Source: Roseivivax sp. GX 12232 (lineage in GTDB: Bacteria > Pseudomonadota > Alphaproteobacteria > Rhodobacterales > Rhodobacteraceae). From it: a stretch of 64,000 bases of DNA. A program made the position numbers and the translations under genes. The stretch covers positions 1 through 64,000 of the forward strand of contig NZ_JAJSEC010000004.1 in the NCBI RefSeq assembly GCF_021272185.1. The letters run 5' to 3'. Position 1 is the first letter of the stretch. Every line of letters begins with the position of its first letter. The notes beneath the pieces were generated by a model, which saw only the letters and a list, made by a program, of their open reading frames with translations, searched no databases and was not told the origin of the DNA. Shown piece by piece: positions 18,053 to 25,812 of the stretch.

Positions 18053-20410
18053 TCACGCCGCCTGCCGCTCAGCCTCCGGCGCACCATCCAGCGCGGTCCA
18101 GCCGCCGTCCGGGTCGCGCCGGGACAGCCGGCCCTGACCGTCCATCGCGATCAGCGACAGCCAGCCGTTGTCGAAGAGCGCCCGCACCTGCGGCTGCCGC
18201 TCGAGCACCGCGGTCAGCGCCGATTGCGGCGCCTCGACCACCACCTGCAGCCGGCTCGGGCCGTGCCGCAGCTGGCTGCCGTCGTGCAGCGACTGCCGCG
18301 GCAGCCCGGCGCGCAGCGCCCCGCCGTTGCCCTCGAGCACGCCGATCCCGCCGACCACGTTGTGCAGGAGCTTGTTGCCCGCGCCGAAGGTCTCGGGCGC
18401 GACGCTCGAGCCGTGGTATTGCAGCGCGATCCAGCTCGCGACCACCACCGGCGCGCTCAGGATCAGCTCGAGCACCTGGGCCTCGGGGTCCTGGCTTGCG
18501 TCGTAGTCGTGCAGGAAGACCTGCCCGCCGAGGTCCCGGCCCGCGGTCCGCGCGCGGGGTGCGGCGACGAAGGCCCGGCAGCCCGCGAGCCCCCATTCGG
18601 GGCGCAGCTCGGACCAGTCCTTCCCACGCGCGGCCAGCCGGTCCTCGGCGCCCCGCGGCAGGCTGAGCGCGCGCTCGGTCCGGGCCTGGGTGCCGGCCTT
18701 GGCGAGCGCCTTGCGCAGCCGCGCGGCATCCTCGGCATGGCTTGCGGGCAGGGCGTCGTCGAAGAGCGTCACCTGGTCCGACACGGTGTCATGCAGGCCC
18801 GCGAGGAACCAGGTGTCCTCGGGGATCGCGATGCCGGTCTCGGCGAGGCCCGCGCGGACCTCGGGCTCGTTCAAAAGCCCCGCCAGGAGCGCCGCGTTCA
18901 CGTCGCCCGCATGGCCGCCGCAGGCGCCGCATTGCAGGGCGCTGGCGTGCGGCGCATTGGTCACCGTCGCGCCGTGGCCGCAGATCAGCACCAGCCGGGC
19001 GAAATCGCGGGTCAGCGACATGGCGCCCAGGATCTGTGCGGCGCTGGCGATGCGGTCGGCGAGCGGCAGGTCGAGGACCGGCGCGGGCGCCTTGGCACTG
19101 CCTCCGGTCTGGCCCAGCCCGTCGCGGATCAGCTTGCCCACATACAGCGGGCCCGCCGCCTCGACGAAGGCGAAGGCCGAGACCGCGGCGCGCTTGAACC
19201 GGCCCCAGGCGCGGATCGCGCGCAGGTGGATGCGGTCGCCCAGGTCCTCGCCCGCCGTGGCGCTGGTGACGCCGGGGTTGAGCAGGATCGGCGCCCGCGC
19301 TTCGGAAAGGTCCGAGGCATGGCCCGCGTGTTTCACCGCCAGCCCGAAGAAGCCCGCGAAGCCCTTGGTCCGCAGCCCGGGGTCCGCGGCCTCGAGCGCC
19401 CGGCGCAGCACCTCGGAGCGGACGTCGATGCAGAAGGCGGCCTGCAGCGCCGGCCGGCCCTCGGGGGGCTCGGGCGCAGGCTCGGCCAGCTCGGTGACCA
19501 GCCGCCGCTCGGCGGCGAGGTCATAGGCCACCTGCAGCGCGGCGTCGCGGCTGAGCTCGGCGTCGGGGACGAGCGGCGCGGCGAACCGCGCCCGCGCCTC
19601 GGCCCAGGCCTCGGCGGTGACCGCGCCCCCGGCTTCAAGCAGGGCGACCTCCCAGGTCAGCCGCAGGGTCAGCATCTCGAAGAGCGTGTCGTCCCGCCCG
19701 CCGTCGCGCTCGGCGGTCCAGCTGAGGTGCCGCGCCATCTGGCCCCAGCCCGAGAGCGTCACCAGGAGCCGGTGGAAGTAACCCGGCGCCGCCTCGGGCG
19801 CGAGGTCGAGCGCCGCGCAGGCCTCGGCGAAGGCGGCGCGCGCGTGGCTCGGGCTTTCCGCGATGCGCGCGGCATAACCCGGCAGGCCGGCGAGCGCCGG
19901 CGTCAGGTCGCGGGCGGCGAAGGCCCGCCAGGAGGGCCAGGCCGATTGCCCGGGCGCGGGCCAGAAGGCCTGCCCCCGGTCGAACTGCGCCGCGGCCCAG
20001 AGGCCGATCCGCTCCTCGATGAGCTCGGGCCAGTCGACGCCGGTCTGCCGGGCCGCGATGTCGGCGAGGCAGGGCACCGGGGCGGGCGCGGGACGCGGGG
20101 TCTCGGCGGCCTTGGCCAGGGCCTCGGGGCTCTCGCCATGCTCCGCCGCCGCGGCGGCAAGGTCTGCCTTTGTGATCTCGCCCGAGGCGATCCGGGAGGC
20201 GATCTCGGTGCGCGGGGTGAAGAGCGCCCCGCCGCCGACCCGTTCCATGCGGGCCGCCGCGGTCAGCCGATCCTCGCCGGTCTGTCCGAGCCAGGGGTTC
20301 ACCGCCACGGTGGCCTCCAGCGGGAAGGCGGGCGGCAGCTGCCGCATGGCCTCTTCGGCGGCGGCGAAAAGCTCGAGGTCCGGGCCGGGCCAGGTCATAT
20401 GCAGGGTCAT
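18053..20410 (-). CDS. dabA: DabA, inorganic carbon accumulation subunit
   Basis: 785-residue DUF2309/UPF0753 protein, the DabA subunit of the DAB complex. Known DabA proteins resemble beta-carbonic anhydrases and, with the membrane partner DabB, are thought to convert CO2 to bicarbonate in one direction using the ion gradient. The expected zinc and active-site residues are present: Cys327 and Asp329 (AAFCIDVRSEV), His479 (CGHGATVTN) and Cys494 (LQCGACGG). Its ATG overlaps the dabB stop by four bases (ATGA), so translation is coupled. In a heterotroph it may supply bicarbonate for carboxylases. No RuBisCO gene is in the window, so a role in autotrophy cannot be judged. Confidence 0.92.
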   Translation of the reverse strand: MTLHMTWPGPDLELFAAAEEAMRQLPPAFPLEATVAVNPWLGQTGEDRLTAAARMERVGGGALFTPRTEIASRIASGEITKADLAAAAAEHGESPEALAKAAETPRPAPAPVPCLADIAARQTGVDWPELIEERIGLWAAAQFDRGQAFWPAPGQSAWPSWRAFAARDLTPALAGLPGYAARIAESPSHARAAFAEACAALDLAPEAAPGYFHRLLVTLSGWGQMARHLSWTAERDGGRDDTLFEMLTLRLTWEVALLEAGGAVTAEAWAEARARFAAPLVPDAELSRDAALQVAYDLAAERRLVTELAEPAPEPPEGRPALQAAFCIDVRSEVLRRALEAADPGLRTKGFAGFFGLAVKHAGHASDLSEARAPILLNPGVTSATAGEDLGDRIHLRAIRAWGRFKRAAVSAFAFVEAAGPLYVGKLIRDGLGQTGGSAKAPAPVLDLPLADRIASAAQILGAMSLTRDFARLVLICGHGATVTNAPHASALQCGACGGHAGDVNAALLAGLLNEPEVRAGLAETGIAIPEDTWFLAGLHDTVSDQVTLFDDALPASHAEDAARLRKALAKAGTQARTERALSLPRGAEDRLAARGKDWSELRPEWGLAGCRAFVAAPRARTAGRDLGGQVFLHDYDASQDPEAQVLELILSAPVVVASWIALQYHGSSVAPETFGAGNKLLHNVVGGIGVLEGNGGALRAGLPRQSLHDGSQLRHGPSRLQVVVEAPQSALTAVLERQPQVRALFDNGWLSLIAMDGQGRLSRRDPDGGWTALDGAPEAERQAA

Positions 20411-21966
20411 TGGGTCGCTCCCGTCTTGGAGGTCCAGCGGCCCGACATCCGGTCGGACAGCGCGTTGAGGTAAAGGCCGTTCATCAGGTGCACCCGCATG
20501 CCTGCCGCTGCCGGATGGCCGGCCCAGAGCGGGAAGGTGGTCTGGGCCACCGCGGCGACGCAGAAGCTGGCCACGGCGAGGGTGATGGTCGCCCAGATCA
20601 GCCCGTCGGGCGGCGGCGGCGCGGGCAGGGTGGCCGCCGAAAGAAGCGTCGCCCCTTCCTGCAGCGCGAAGTAGCCGAGGGTGGCCGCAACCGACATCGC
20701 CACGGTCCGCCAGGTCAGCGCCCGGGGCGCGAGGTCGGCCAGCCCCTGGGCGATCAGGTAGACCACGCCGAAGATCAGGATCGCGCCCAGGGCCACCACC
20801 TGCGGCGGCTTGCCGGTGATCCCGAAAAGAAGGCCCACGGCCAGGTAGAGTGCCAGCGCCAGGCCGAAGGCCCGCGCCACGGCGGCCAGGCCGGGCACCG
20901 CGACCGGGCCGGGCCGGCGGGTCGCGGTGACCTCGCCCACGGCCCCGCCCGAGGCGAGGAAGGCATGCGCCTTGTAGAGCGAATGCGCGACGATATGCAG
21001 AAGCGCCAGCGGGAAAAGCGCCAACCCGCATTGCAGCACCATGAAGCCCATCTGCGCCGAGGTGGACCAAGCCAGCGCCGTCTTCACCGCCGGCTGGGTC
21101 AGCGCCACGGCGGCCCCGACCAGCGCGCTGAAGCCGCCGATCAGCGCAAGCACCGCGAGCACCCCGGGATTGGCCAGCAGCACGTCGGCGAAGCGGATGA
21201 GCAGGAAGCCCCCGGCGTTGACCACGCCCGCGTGCAGCAGCGCCGAGACCGGGGTCGGGGCCTCCATGACCTCGGTCAGCCAGCCGTGCACCGGCAGGAG
21301 CGCGGATTTGAACACCGCCGCCACGGCGAGGAACAGCGCGGCCAGCCAGATCGGCCCGCTGCCCGTTCCGGCGCGCGCCTGGGCGTTGATCTCGGCGATG
21401 TCGCCGGTGCCGTAGCCGGCGATCAGGATCGCGCCCGCGCCCAGAAGCGCGGCGCTGGCGATCAGCCCGCTCATGGCCTTCTTGCGCGCGGCGCGCCGGG
21501 CCCGGGGCCTCTCGGGGTAGAACAGGAGAAGCCTGTGCAGCGTCACGCCGACCGCGACCCAGCCCAGCACCAGCTGCAAGAGGTTCCCGGCGCTGACCAG
21601 CAGCAGCACGCAGGCGATGGTCGCCGCCATCCAGCCCATGAAGGCCGGCTGCCGCGCCTCGCCATCAAGCGCCACCCGCGAGAAGCGCAGGACGCTCCAG
21701 CCGACGAAGGCGACGGTCAGCGACATGGCGATGCTGACGATATCGGTGCGCACCGAGAAGCCGACCGAGGCCAGGCCCAAAAGCGGGCTTGTGGTCGGCC
21801 CGTTGAGCGAGAGGTTGAGTGCCGCCAGCGCGGCGAGCGCCAGCGCGATGAGCGCCGCGATCTCGGGCAGGCGCAGGCGCCAGTCGCCACGCGCGGGCGG
21901 CGAGAGCGCGATGGCACCGGCGGCCAGGGCGGGGCTCAGGGCGGAAAACAGCAGTAACAGACTCAT
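20407..21966 (-). CDS. dabB: DabB, NuoL-like ion-translocating subunit
   Basis: 519-residue multi-spanning membrane protein of the complex I antiporter-like (NuoL/MrpA) family, with about 13 hydrophobic segments. The family signature includes HGWLTEVMEAPTPVSALLHA and the Lys/His positions in the central helices (SLYKAHAFLASGGAVG). Paired with dabA it is the DabB subunit that couples carbon uptake to the cation gradient. The pairing rules out a lone NADH dehydrogenase subunit, since no other nuo or mrp gene is near. It is the first gene of the dabB-dabA operon, divergent from a LysR gene across a 97-base promoter region. Confidence 0.9.
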   Translation of the reverse strand: MSLLLLFSALSPALAAGAIALSPPARGDWRLRLPEIAALIALALAALAALNLSLNGPTTSPLLGLASVGFSVRTDIVSIAMSLTVAFVGWSVLRFSRVALDGEARQPAFMGWMAATIACVLLLVSAGNLLQLVLGWVAVGVTLHRLLLFYPERPRARRAARKKAMSGLIASAALLGAGAILIAGYGTGDIAEINAQARAGTGSGPIWLAALFLAVAAVFKSALLPVHGWLTEVMEAPTPVSALLHAGVVNAGGFLLIRFADVLLANPGVLAVLALIGGFSALVGAAVALTQPAVKTALAWSTSAQMGFMVLQCGLALFPLALLHIVAHSLYKAHAFLASGGAVGEVTATRRPGPVAVPGLAAVARAFGLALALYLAVGLLFGITGKPPQVVALGAILIFGVVYLIAQGLADLAPRALTWRTVAMSVAATLGYFALQEGATLLSAATLPAPPPPDGLIWATITLAVASFCVAAVAQTTFPLWAGHPAAAGMRVHLMNGLYLNALSDRMSGRWTSKTGATQ

Positions 21967-22044
21967 CGGGGCCTCCCGTGGTGGATCTGGCTGTCACCTA
22001 GCGGGGGCGCTTCCCCTAGAAAAATACATTGTTTGGAAGAAAAC

Positions 22045-22061
22045 GTTCTATAAAATAGAAC
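22045..22061. promoter_or_regulatory. LysR-type operator between dabB and lysR
   Basis: Perfect inverted repeat GTTCTAT-AAA-ATAGAAC in the divergent promoter region, containing the T-N11-A type spacing of LysR sites. It ends two bases before the lysR ATG, so binding should block lysR itself. Confidence 0.6.
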
Positions 22062-22063
22062 TC

Positions 22064-22993
22064 ATGCGGCTGAACTACCATCACCTGCGCTATTTCCAGG
22101 AGGTCGCCCTCGAGGGCAATCTGACCCGCGCGGCGGAGCGGCTGAACCTCTCGCAATCGGCGCTTTCGACCCAGATCCGGCAGCTGGAAGAGCGGCTGGG
22201 CCATGACCTTTTCGACCGGTCGGGACGGCGCATGAGCCTGACCGAGGCCGGGCGCATCGCGCTGGATCATGCGGAGCGGATCTTCGGCGTGGGCGAGGAT
22301 CTGATCGCCACGCTGGCGCGCAGCGGCGGGCCGGTGGCGCCGCTGCGGGTGGGCGCGCTTTCGACCCTGTCGCGGAACTTCCAGCTGCGGTTCCTGCGGC
22401 CGGTGCTGGGGCCGGGCGACACCGGCGGGGCGGGCATCGTGCTGAGCTCGGGCAACACCCAGACGCTGCTGCGCGCGCTCGAGGACCTGGCGCTCGACCT
22501 CGTGCTGCTGACCAGCCCGCCGCCGCGCGAGAGCTTTCCCGATCTGGTCTCGCACCGCATCGCCGATCAGCCGGTGGCGATCCACGGCGCACCGGCGCGG
22601 CTGCGGCACGGCTCGCTGGCCGAGCTTCTGACCGAGGAGCCGATGATCCTGCCCACCGAAAGCTCGATCCGCACCGGCTTCGACAGCCTGGTGGCGCGGC
22701 TGGGGATCACCCCGAAGATCGCCGCGGTGGTCGACGACATGGCCATGGTCCGGCTTCTGGCGCGCGACGACCTGGGGCTGGCGATCACGCCGGCGGTGGT
22801 CGTGGCCGACGAGCTGGAACAGGGGGTGCTGGCGCGGGCGCCCTTCGCGCTCGACATCGTCGAGAGCTTCTACGCCGTGGTCGCCCCGCGCAGCTTCCCG
22901 CATCCGATGCTGGAGCGGCTCATTCCCGGGGGCGAGACCGCGGACTTGGCGGCGGACCGTGCGGCGGACCACTCAGGGGGCCCGAACAAATAG
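22064..22993 (+). CDS. LysR-family regulator beside dabBA
   Basis: 309-residue LysR-type regulator with the classic N-terminal helix-turn-helix (HHLRYFQEVALEGNLTRAAE, then LSQSALSTQIRQLEERLG) and a two-lobe effector domain. The ATG at 22064 gives the canonical LysR start. No clear ribosome site precedes it because the space is filled by a palindrome, so translation may be leaderless or weak. Its position, divergent from dabB, suggests it senses a carbon-status signal and controls the dab operon. This resembles the way CbbR sits beside CO2-fixation genes, but identity with CbbR is not shown. The C-terminal tail after about residue 290 is Ala/Asp-rich and unstructured. Confidence 0.85.
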   Translation: MRLNYHHLRYFQEVALEGNLTRAAERLNLSQSALSTQIRQLEERLGHDLFDRSGRRMSLTEAGRIALDHAERIFGVGEDLIATLARSGGPVAPLRVGALSTLSRNFQLRFLRPVLGPGDTGGAGIVLSSGNTQTLLRALEDLALDLVLLTSPPPRESFPDLVSHRIADQPVAIHGAPARLRHGSLAELLTEEPMILPTESSIRTGFDSLVARLGITPKIAAVVDDMAMVRLLARDDLGLAITPAVVVADELEQGVLARAPFALDIVESFYAVVAPRSFPHPMLERLIPGGETADLAADRAADHSGGPNK

Positions 22994-22997
22994 GCGA

Positions 22998-23025
22998 CCT
23001 GCACACCGGGGAGCGGTGGTGCAGG
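22998..23025. terminator. Hairpin between lysR and DUF465 gene
   Basis: CCTGCACACC pairs with GGTGGTGCAGG (one bulge) just after the lysR stop and before the convergent small gene. No T tract, so a terminator role is tentative. Confidence 0.4.
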
Positions 23026-23075
23026 CCGCCTGGCCCCGACGCGCGCCGCATCGTGCCGGGGTATCTCTCCGGCCC

Positions 23076-23312
23076 TCAGGCGGGCCGGGCGACGCTTGTG
23101 GCGCGATGCAGGGTCGCCATCACGCCATCGAGCAGCGACAGCTCGTCCTTCAGCCGCAGTTTCGCGCGCTTCATCCGGCCCAACCGCAGCGTGCAGGGCA
23201 GCGGGCGGGCCATCTCGGCGTCGATCTCGGCATCGAGGCGGCGCTTGCGCTCGGTCAGGGCGAAGGCGCGCGCATCGAGCGAGCGGGGTCGGGTGAGGGG
23301 GCGGGCGGTCAT
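23076..23312 (-). CDS. Small DUF465-type protein
   Basis: 78-residue protein, basic N-terminus then a helical hairpin rich in Arg, Lys, Asp and Glu (LDARAFALTERKRRLDAEID, then RLGRMKRAKLRLKDEL). This matches the DUF465/YdcH pattern of short coiled-coil proteins that pair a variable helix with a K-R-x-K-L-x-L-K-D stretch. Function is unknown. A GGAGGA site precedes the ATG at 23312. It is divergent from the OxyR-like gene, with a shared 174-base promoter region that carries an OxyR-type half-site. Confidence 0.75.
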   Translation of the reverse strand: MTARPLTRPRSLDARAFALTERKRRLDAEIDAEMARPLPCTLRLGRMKRAKLRLKDELSLLDGVMATLHRATSVARPA

Positions 23313-23449
23313 CGGGTCCTCCGTGTTGACGTCTCTTTGGTCGCGGGGCCGGGGCGATGCCGGGGCAGGGCGGTCGGGGATCCGGCGGCCACAGGGATGA
23401 ATTGGGGGTCGGCGCGGCCTGTAAGAAGATAATGGAAATTGAAAGTTTG

Positions 23450-23464
23450 ATAGTTTTTTCCTAT
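23450..23464. promoter_or_regulatory. OxyR-type ATAG-N7-CTAT site
   Basis: ATAG-TTTTTTC-CTAT is the half-operator pattern of OxyR. It lies 22 bases upstream of the OxyR-like start, in an AT-rich patch that should hold the promoter. Only one such unit is seen. Confidence 0.5.
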
Positions 23465-23486
23465 CTACTTTCGATCCCTGCGTGAG

Positions 23487-24425
23487 ATGCCCATGCCCCG
23501 CCCCCCGAGCCTGCGCCAGCTGCGCTACCTTCTGGCGCTTTCCGAGACCGGCCATTTCGGCCGCGCGGCCGAGCGCATGGGCATCGCCCAGCCCTCGCTC
23601 AGCGTGCAGATCGCCAACCTCGAGGAGGCGCTGCAGTTGAAGCTTTACGAGCGCGGGCGCGGGCCCTTCCGGCTGACCCCCGAGGGCCGCGAGATCACGC
23701 TGCGCGCCCGCGAGGTGGTGGCCGAGATGCAGGGTATCCTCGATCTCTCGGACAGCCTGCGCTCGGGGCAGTCGGGCACGCTGCGGCTCGGCACCACGCC
23801 GACGCTTGGGCCCTATCTCCTGCCGCATGTGGTCGGCGCGCTGCACGAGGCCTATCCGGAGCTGAAGCTCTATATCCGCGAGGCCGCGCCGCGCGACCTG
23901 GAGGTCGAGCTCGACCACGGGCGGCACGACGTGATCCTGACCCAGCTGCCGGTGAGCGGCGAGAGCTTCGTCACCGAACGGCTGTTCCGCGAGCCCCTGG
24001 CGCTGGCGCTGCCCGCCGATCATCCGCTCGCCGCGAAGGAGGAGCTGGGCGAGGCGGACCTTTCCGGGCTGGTGATCCTGGGGCTAGGCCCGGCCTATGT
24101 GCTGCACGGCCAGATCAGCGCGCTTTGCCGCGAGCTCGGGGCCGAGCTCCGGGCGGATTACGAGGGCACCAGCCTCGACGCGCTGCGGCAGATGGTGGCC
24201 ATGGGCATGGGTGCGAGTTTCCTGCCGATGCTCTACGTCCGCTCCGAGGTCGAGGGCCGCGACAGCTCCATCGCCGTGCGCCGCTTCCGCCGAGGGCGGC
24301 TCGACCGGTCGGTCGGCCTGGTGCGGCGGCGGACCTCCGGCAAGACTGCGGGAATCGCGCATATCTCTGACGCGCTGCGGCAGGCGACCAAGGCGCGGTT
24401 CGCGGATATTTTGACGTTGGAGTGA
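23487..24425 (+). CDS. OxyR-like LysR regulator lacking the peroxidatic Cys
   Basis: 312-residue LysR-family protein whose C-terminal domain resembles OxyR (EGTSLDALRQMVAMGMGASF matches the OxyR ATSLETLRNMV region). In E. coli OxyR the redox pair is Cys199 and Cys208. Here the second is kept in QISALCREL, but the residue nine before it is Val, so disulfide sensing of peroxide should not work in the usual way. It may sense something else or act as a constitutive regulator. Two possible ATGs (23487, 23493). It is divergent from the DUF465 gene and has an OxyR-type site upstream. No catalase or peroxidase gene is adjacent, which is unusual for oxyR. Confidence 0.75.
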   Translation: MPMPRPPSLRQLRYLLALSETGHFGRAAERMGIAQPSLSVQIANLEEALQLKLYERGRGPFRLTPEGREITLRAREVVAEMQGILDLSDSLRSGQSGTLRLGTTPTLGPYLLPHVVGALHEAYPELKLYIREAAPRDLEVELDHGRHDVILTQLPVSGESFVTERLFREPLALALPADHPLAAKEELGEADLSGLVILGLGPAYVLHGQISALCRELGAELRADYEGTSLDALRQMVAMGMGASFLPMLYVRSEVEGRDSSIAVRRFRRGRLDRSVGLVRRRTSGKTAGIAHISDALRQATKARFADILTLE

Positions 24426-25202
24426 GGGGGGCAAGGGCGACCCGCCTCTCGCTGTCTTTTGGCCGCATCTCAGCCCTACGAACCGCTCGAGATCCGATCT
24501 GCGCGAGGTGTGTGGGCGGCGAACGTGCTTTCGACGGGCCGTGTTTTAGCCGCCTGAGACAGCCTTGTGGCAACCAGCCATCCTGTCTCCCTTCACCCCA
24601 GAGCCACCGCCAACCCCCACGCCCAACCTGCGCCCGAATAGCATCGAAGATGCCGGGCGCGCGCCGGACCGGCCCGATGGGCCGGCGCTCCTTGGAGTGG
24701 CGTGCTTAGATCACCCCTAGTCCTGACCTTGCTGGGATAAAGCGCGCAGCTCAGAGGTCAGCAGCGCCGGCCCCCGGTCCGGCGCGCGCCCTCTGATGTG
24801 CGGGGTGATGGCGGAGTGGGGCGGTGTTCTGGGATGGGTGGCGGGGCGCTTTACGGACGCAGGTTATCCGTGGGGCGTGTCCGGTGGGCGGAACCTTGCT
24901 ACCTGGAAGGCCTAGGCCCGGCGGGCAAGTCGACCTTTCGCGCGAGCTAGAACGCAGCGGGCGAGCACGCGCCGACGTTGGAGGAGGTTGCGAGGCTGCC
25001 GCTGTTATCAGCCCGGTTCGGCAATCATGACCGCCGCGCGCCGCACGGCGCCACAGCCCTCTCCGCCCCACAGCCAGCCCCCGCTCCCACCAGCCCAAAA
25101 CCACCCCCACCCCCGCCGAACCCCGCACATACCGGCCCATGCGGCATCCGGTCGCTTCCGGGCGGGCGGGCCTTCACCGGCACATCGCAGCCCTTATATG
25201 AG
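24426..25202. other. Long non-coding region with repeat copy 2
   Basis: About 780 bases after the OxyR-like gene with no gene I can support. It carries copy 2 of the 171-bp repeat (24624-24794) and otherwise unstructured GC-rich sequence, ending in the promoter and operator of the next operon. Confidence 0.6.
24624..24794. repeat. 171-bp dispersed repeat, copy 2
   Basis: Second copy of the element at 17649-17819, same orientation and same length. The 18-bp inverted arms are conserved perfectly, while the loop carries most of the 13 differences. That pattern suggests selection on, or recent spread of, a hairpin-forming element. Confidence 0.85.
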
Positions 25203-25220
25203 TTTCAGAAATTTCTGAAA
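25203..25220. promoter_or_regulatory. 18-bp palindromic operator of the cio operon
   Basis: Perfect palindrome TTTCAGAAATTTCTGAAA, 12 bases upstream of the GbsR-type gene start and overlapping the place where the promoter or ribosome site must be. Most likely the binding site of that regulator, giving autoregulation. Confidence 0.65.
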
Positions 25221-25232
25221 TCGAGGAAAGCC

Positions 25233-25811
25233 ATGGGGCGCGTCGAAAAAGAATTCATCCTGCACTTCGGTGAAATGGGCTCCCGCTGGGGCATCAACCG
25301 CACCGTGGGCAAGATCTACGCGCTCCTCTTCATCAGCGAGGAGCCGCTCTGCGCCGACGACATCTGCGAGCGGCTGGGCTTTTCGCGATCCAATGTCTCG
25401 ATGGGCCTCAAGGAGCTGCAGGCCTGGCGGCTGGTGAAGCGCGCCGACCGCGACGACGACCGGCGCGAGTTCTTCACCACGCCCTCGGACCTGATGGCCA
25501 TCGTCCGCACCCTGGTCGAGGAGCGCAAGAAGCGCGAGATCGACCCGACGCTGACCAAGCTGCGCGAGCTCGAGATCGAAAGCGCCGAGGACGGCCGCTC
25601 CGACAGCTACGGGGCCACCCGCATCACCGAGCTGCGCGAGCTGATCGAGAGCCTCACTGCGCTCTACGACGATCTGGCCCGGATCGAGACCGAACGGCTG
25701 GCCACCCTGCTGAAGGCCGGCTCCACCCTGTCGAAACTCGTGACCGCCACCGGCCGCGTGATCCCGCTGCGCAGCCGCACCGACGGTCCGGAGGCCAAGG
25801 AGGTCCGCTGA
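25233..25811 (+). CDS. GbsR/MarR-type regulator of the bd-type oxidase
   Basis: 192-residue winged-helix protein of the GbsR branch of MarR regulators: WGINRTVGKIYALLFISEEP, then the recognition helix FSRSNVSMGLKELQAW and wing KRADRDDDRREFF, followed by a long helical dimerisation tail. The ATG at 25233 has a GAGGAAAG site. A perfect palindrome lies 12 bases upstream. The stop is one base before cioA, so regulator and oxidase genes form one operon. It probably represses its own operon until a respiratory or redox signal appears. The signal is unknown. Confidence 0.85.
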   Translation: MGRVEKEFILHFGEMGSRWGINRTVGKIYALLFISEEPLCADDICERLGFSRSNVSMGLKELQAWRLVKRADRDDDRREFFTTPSDLMAIVRTLVEERKKREIDPTLTKLRELEIESAEDGRSDSYGATRITELRELIESLTALYDDLARIETERLATLLKAGSTLSKLVTATGRVIPLRSRTDGPEAKEVR

Positions 25812-25812
25812 C

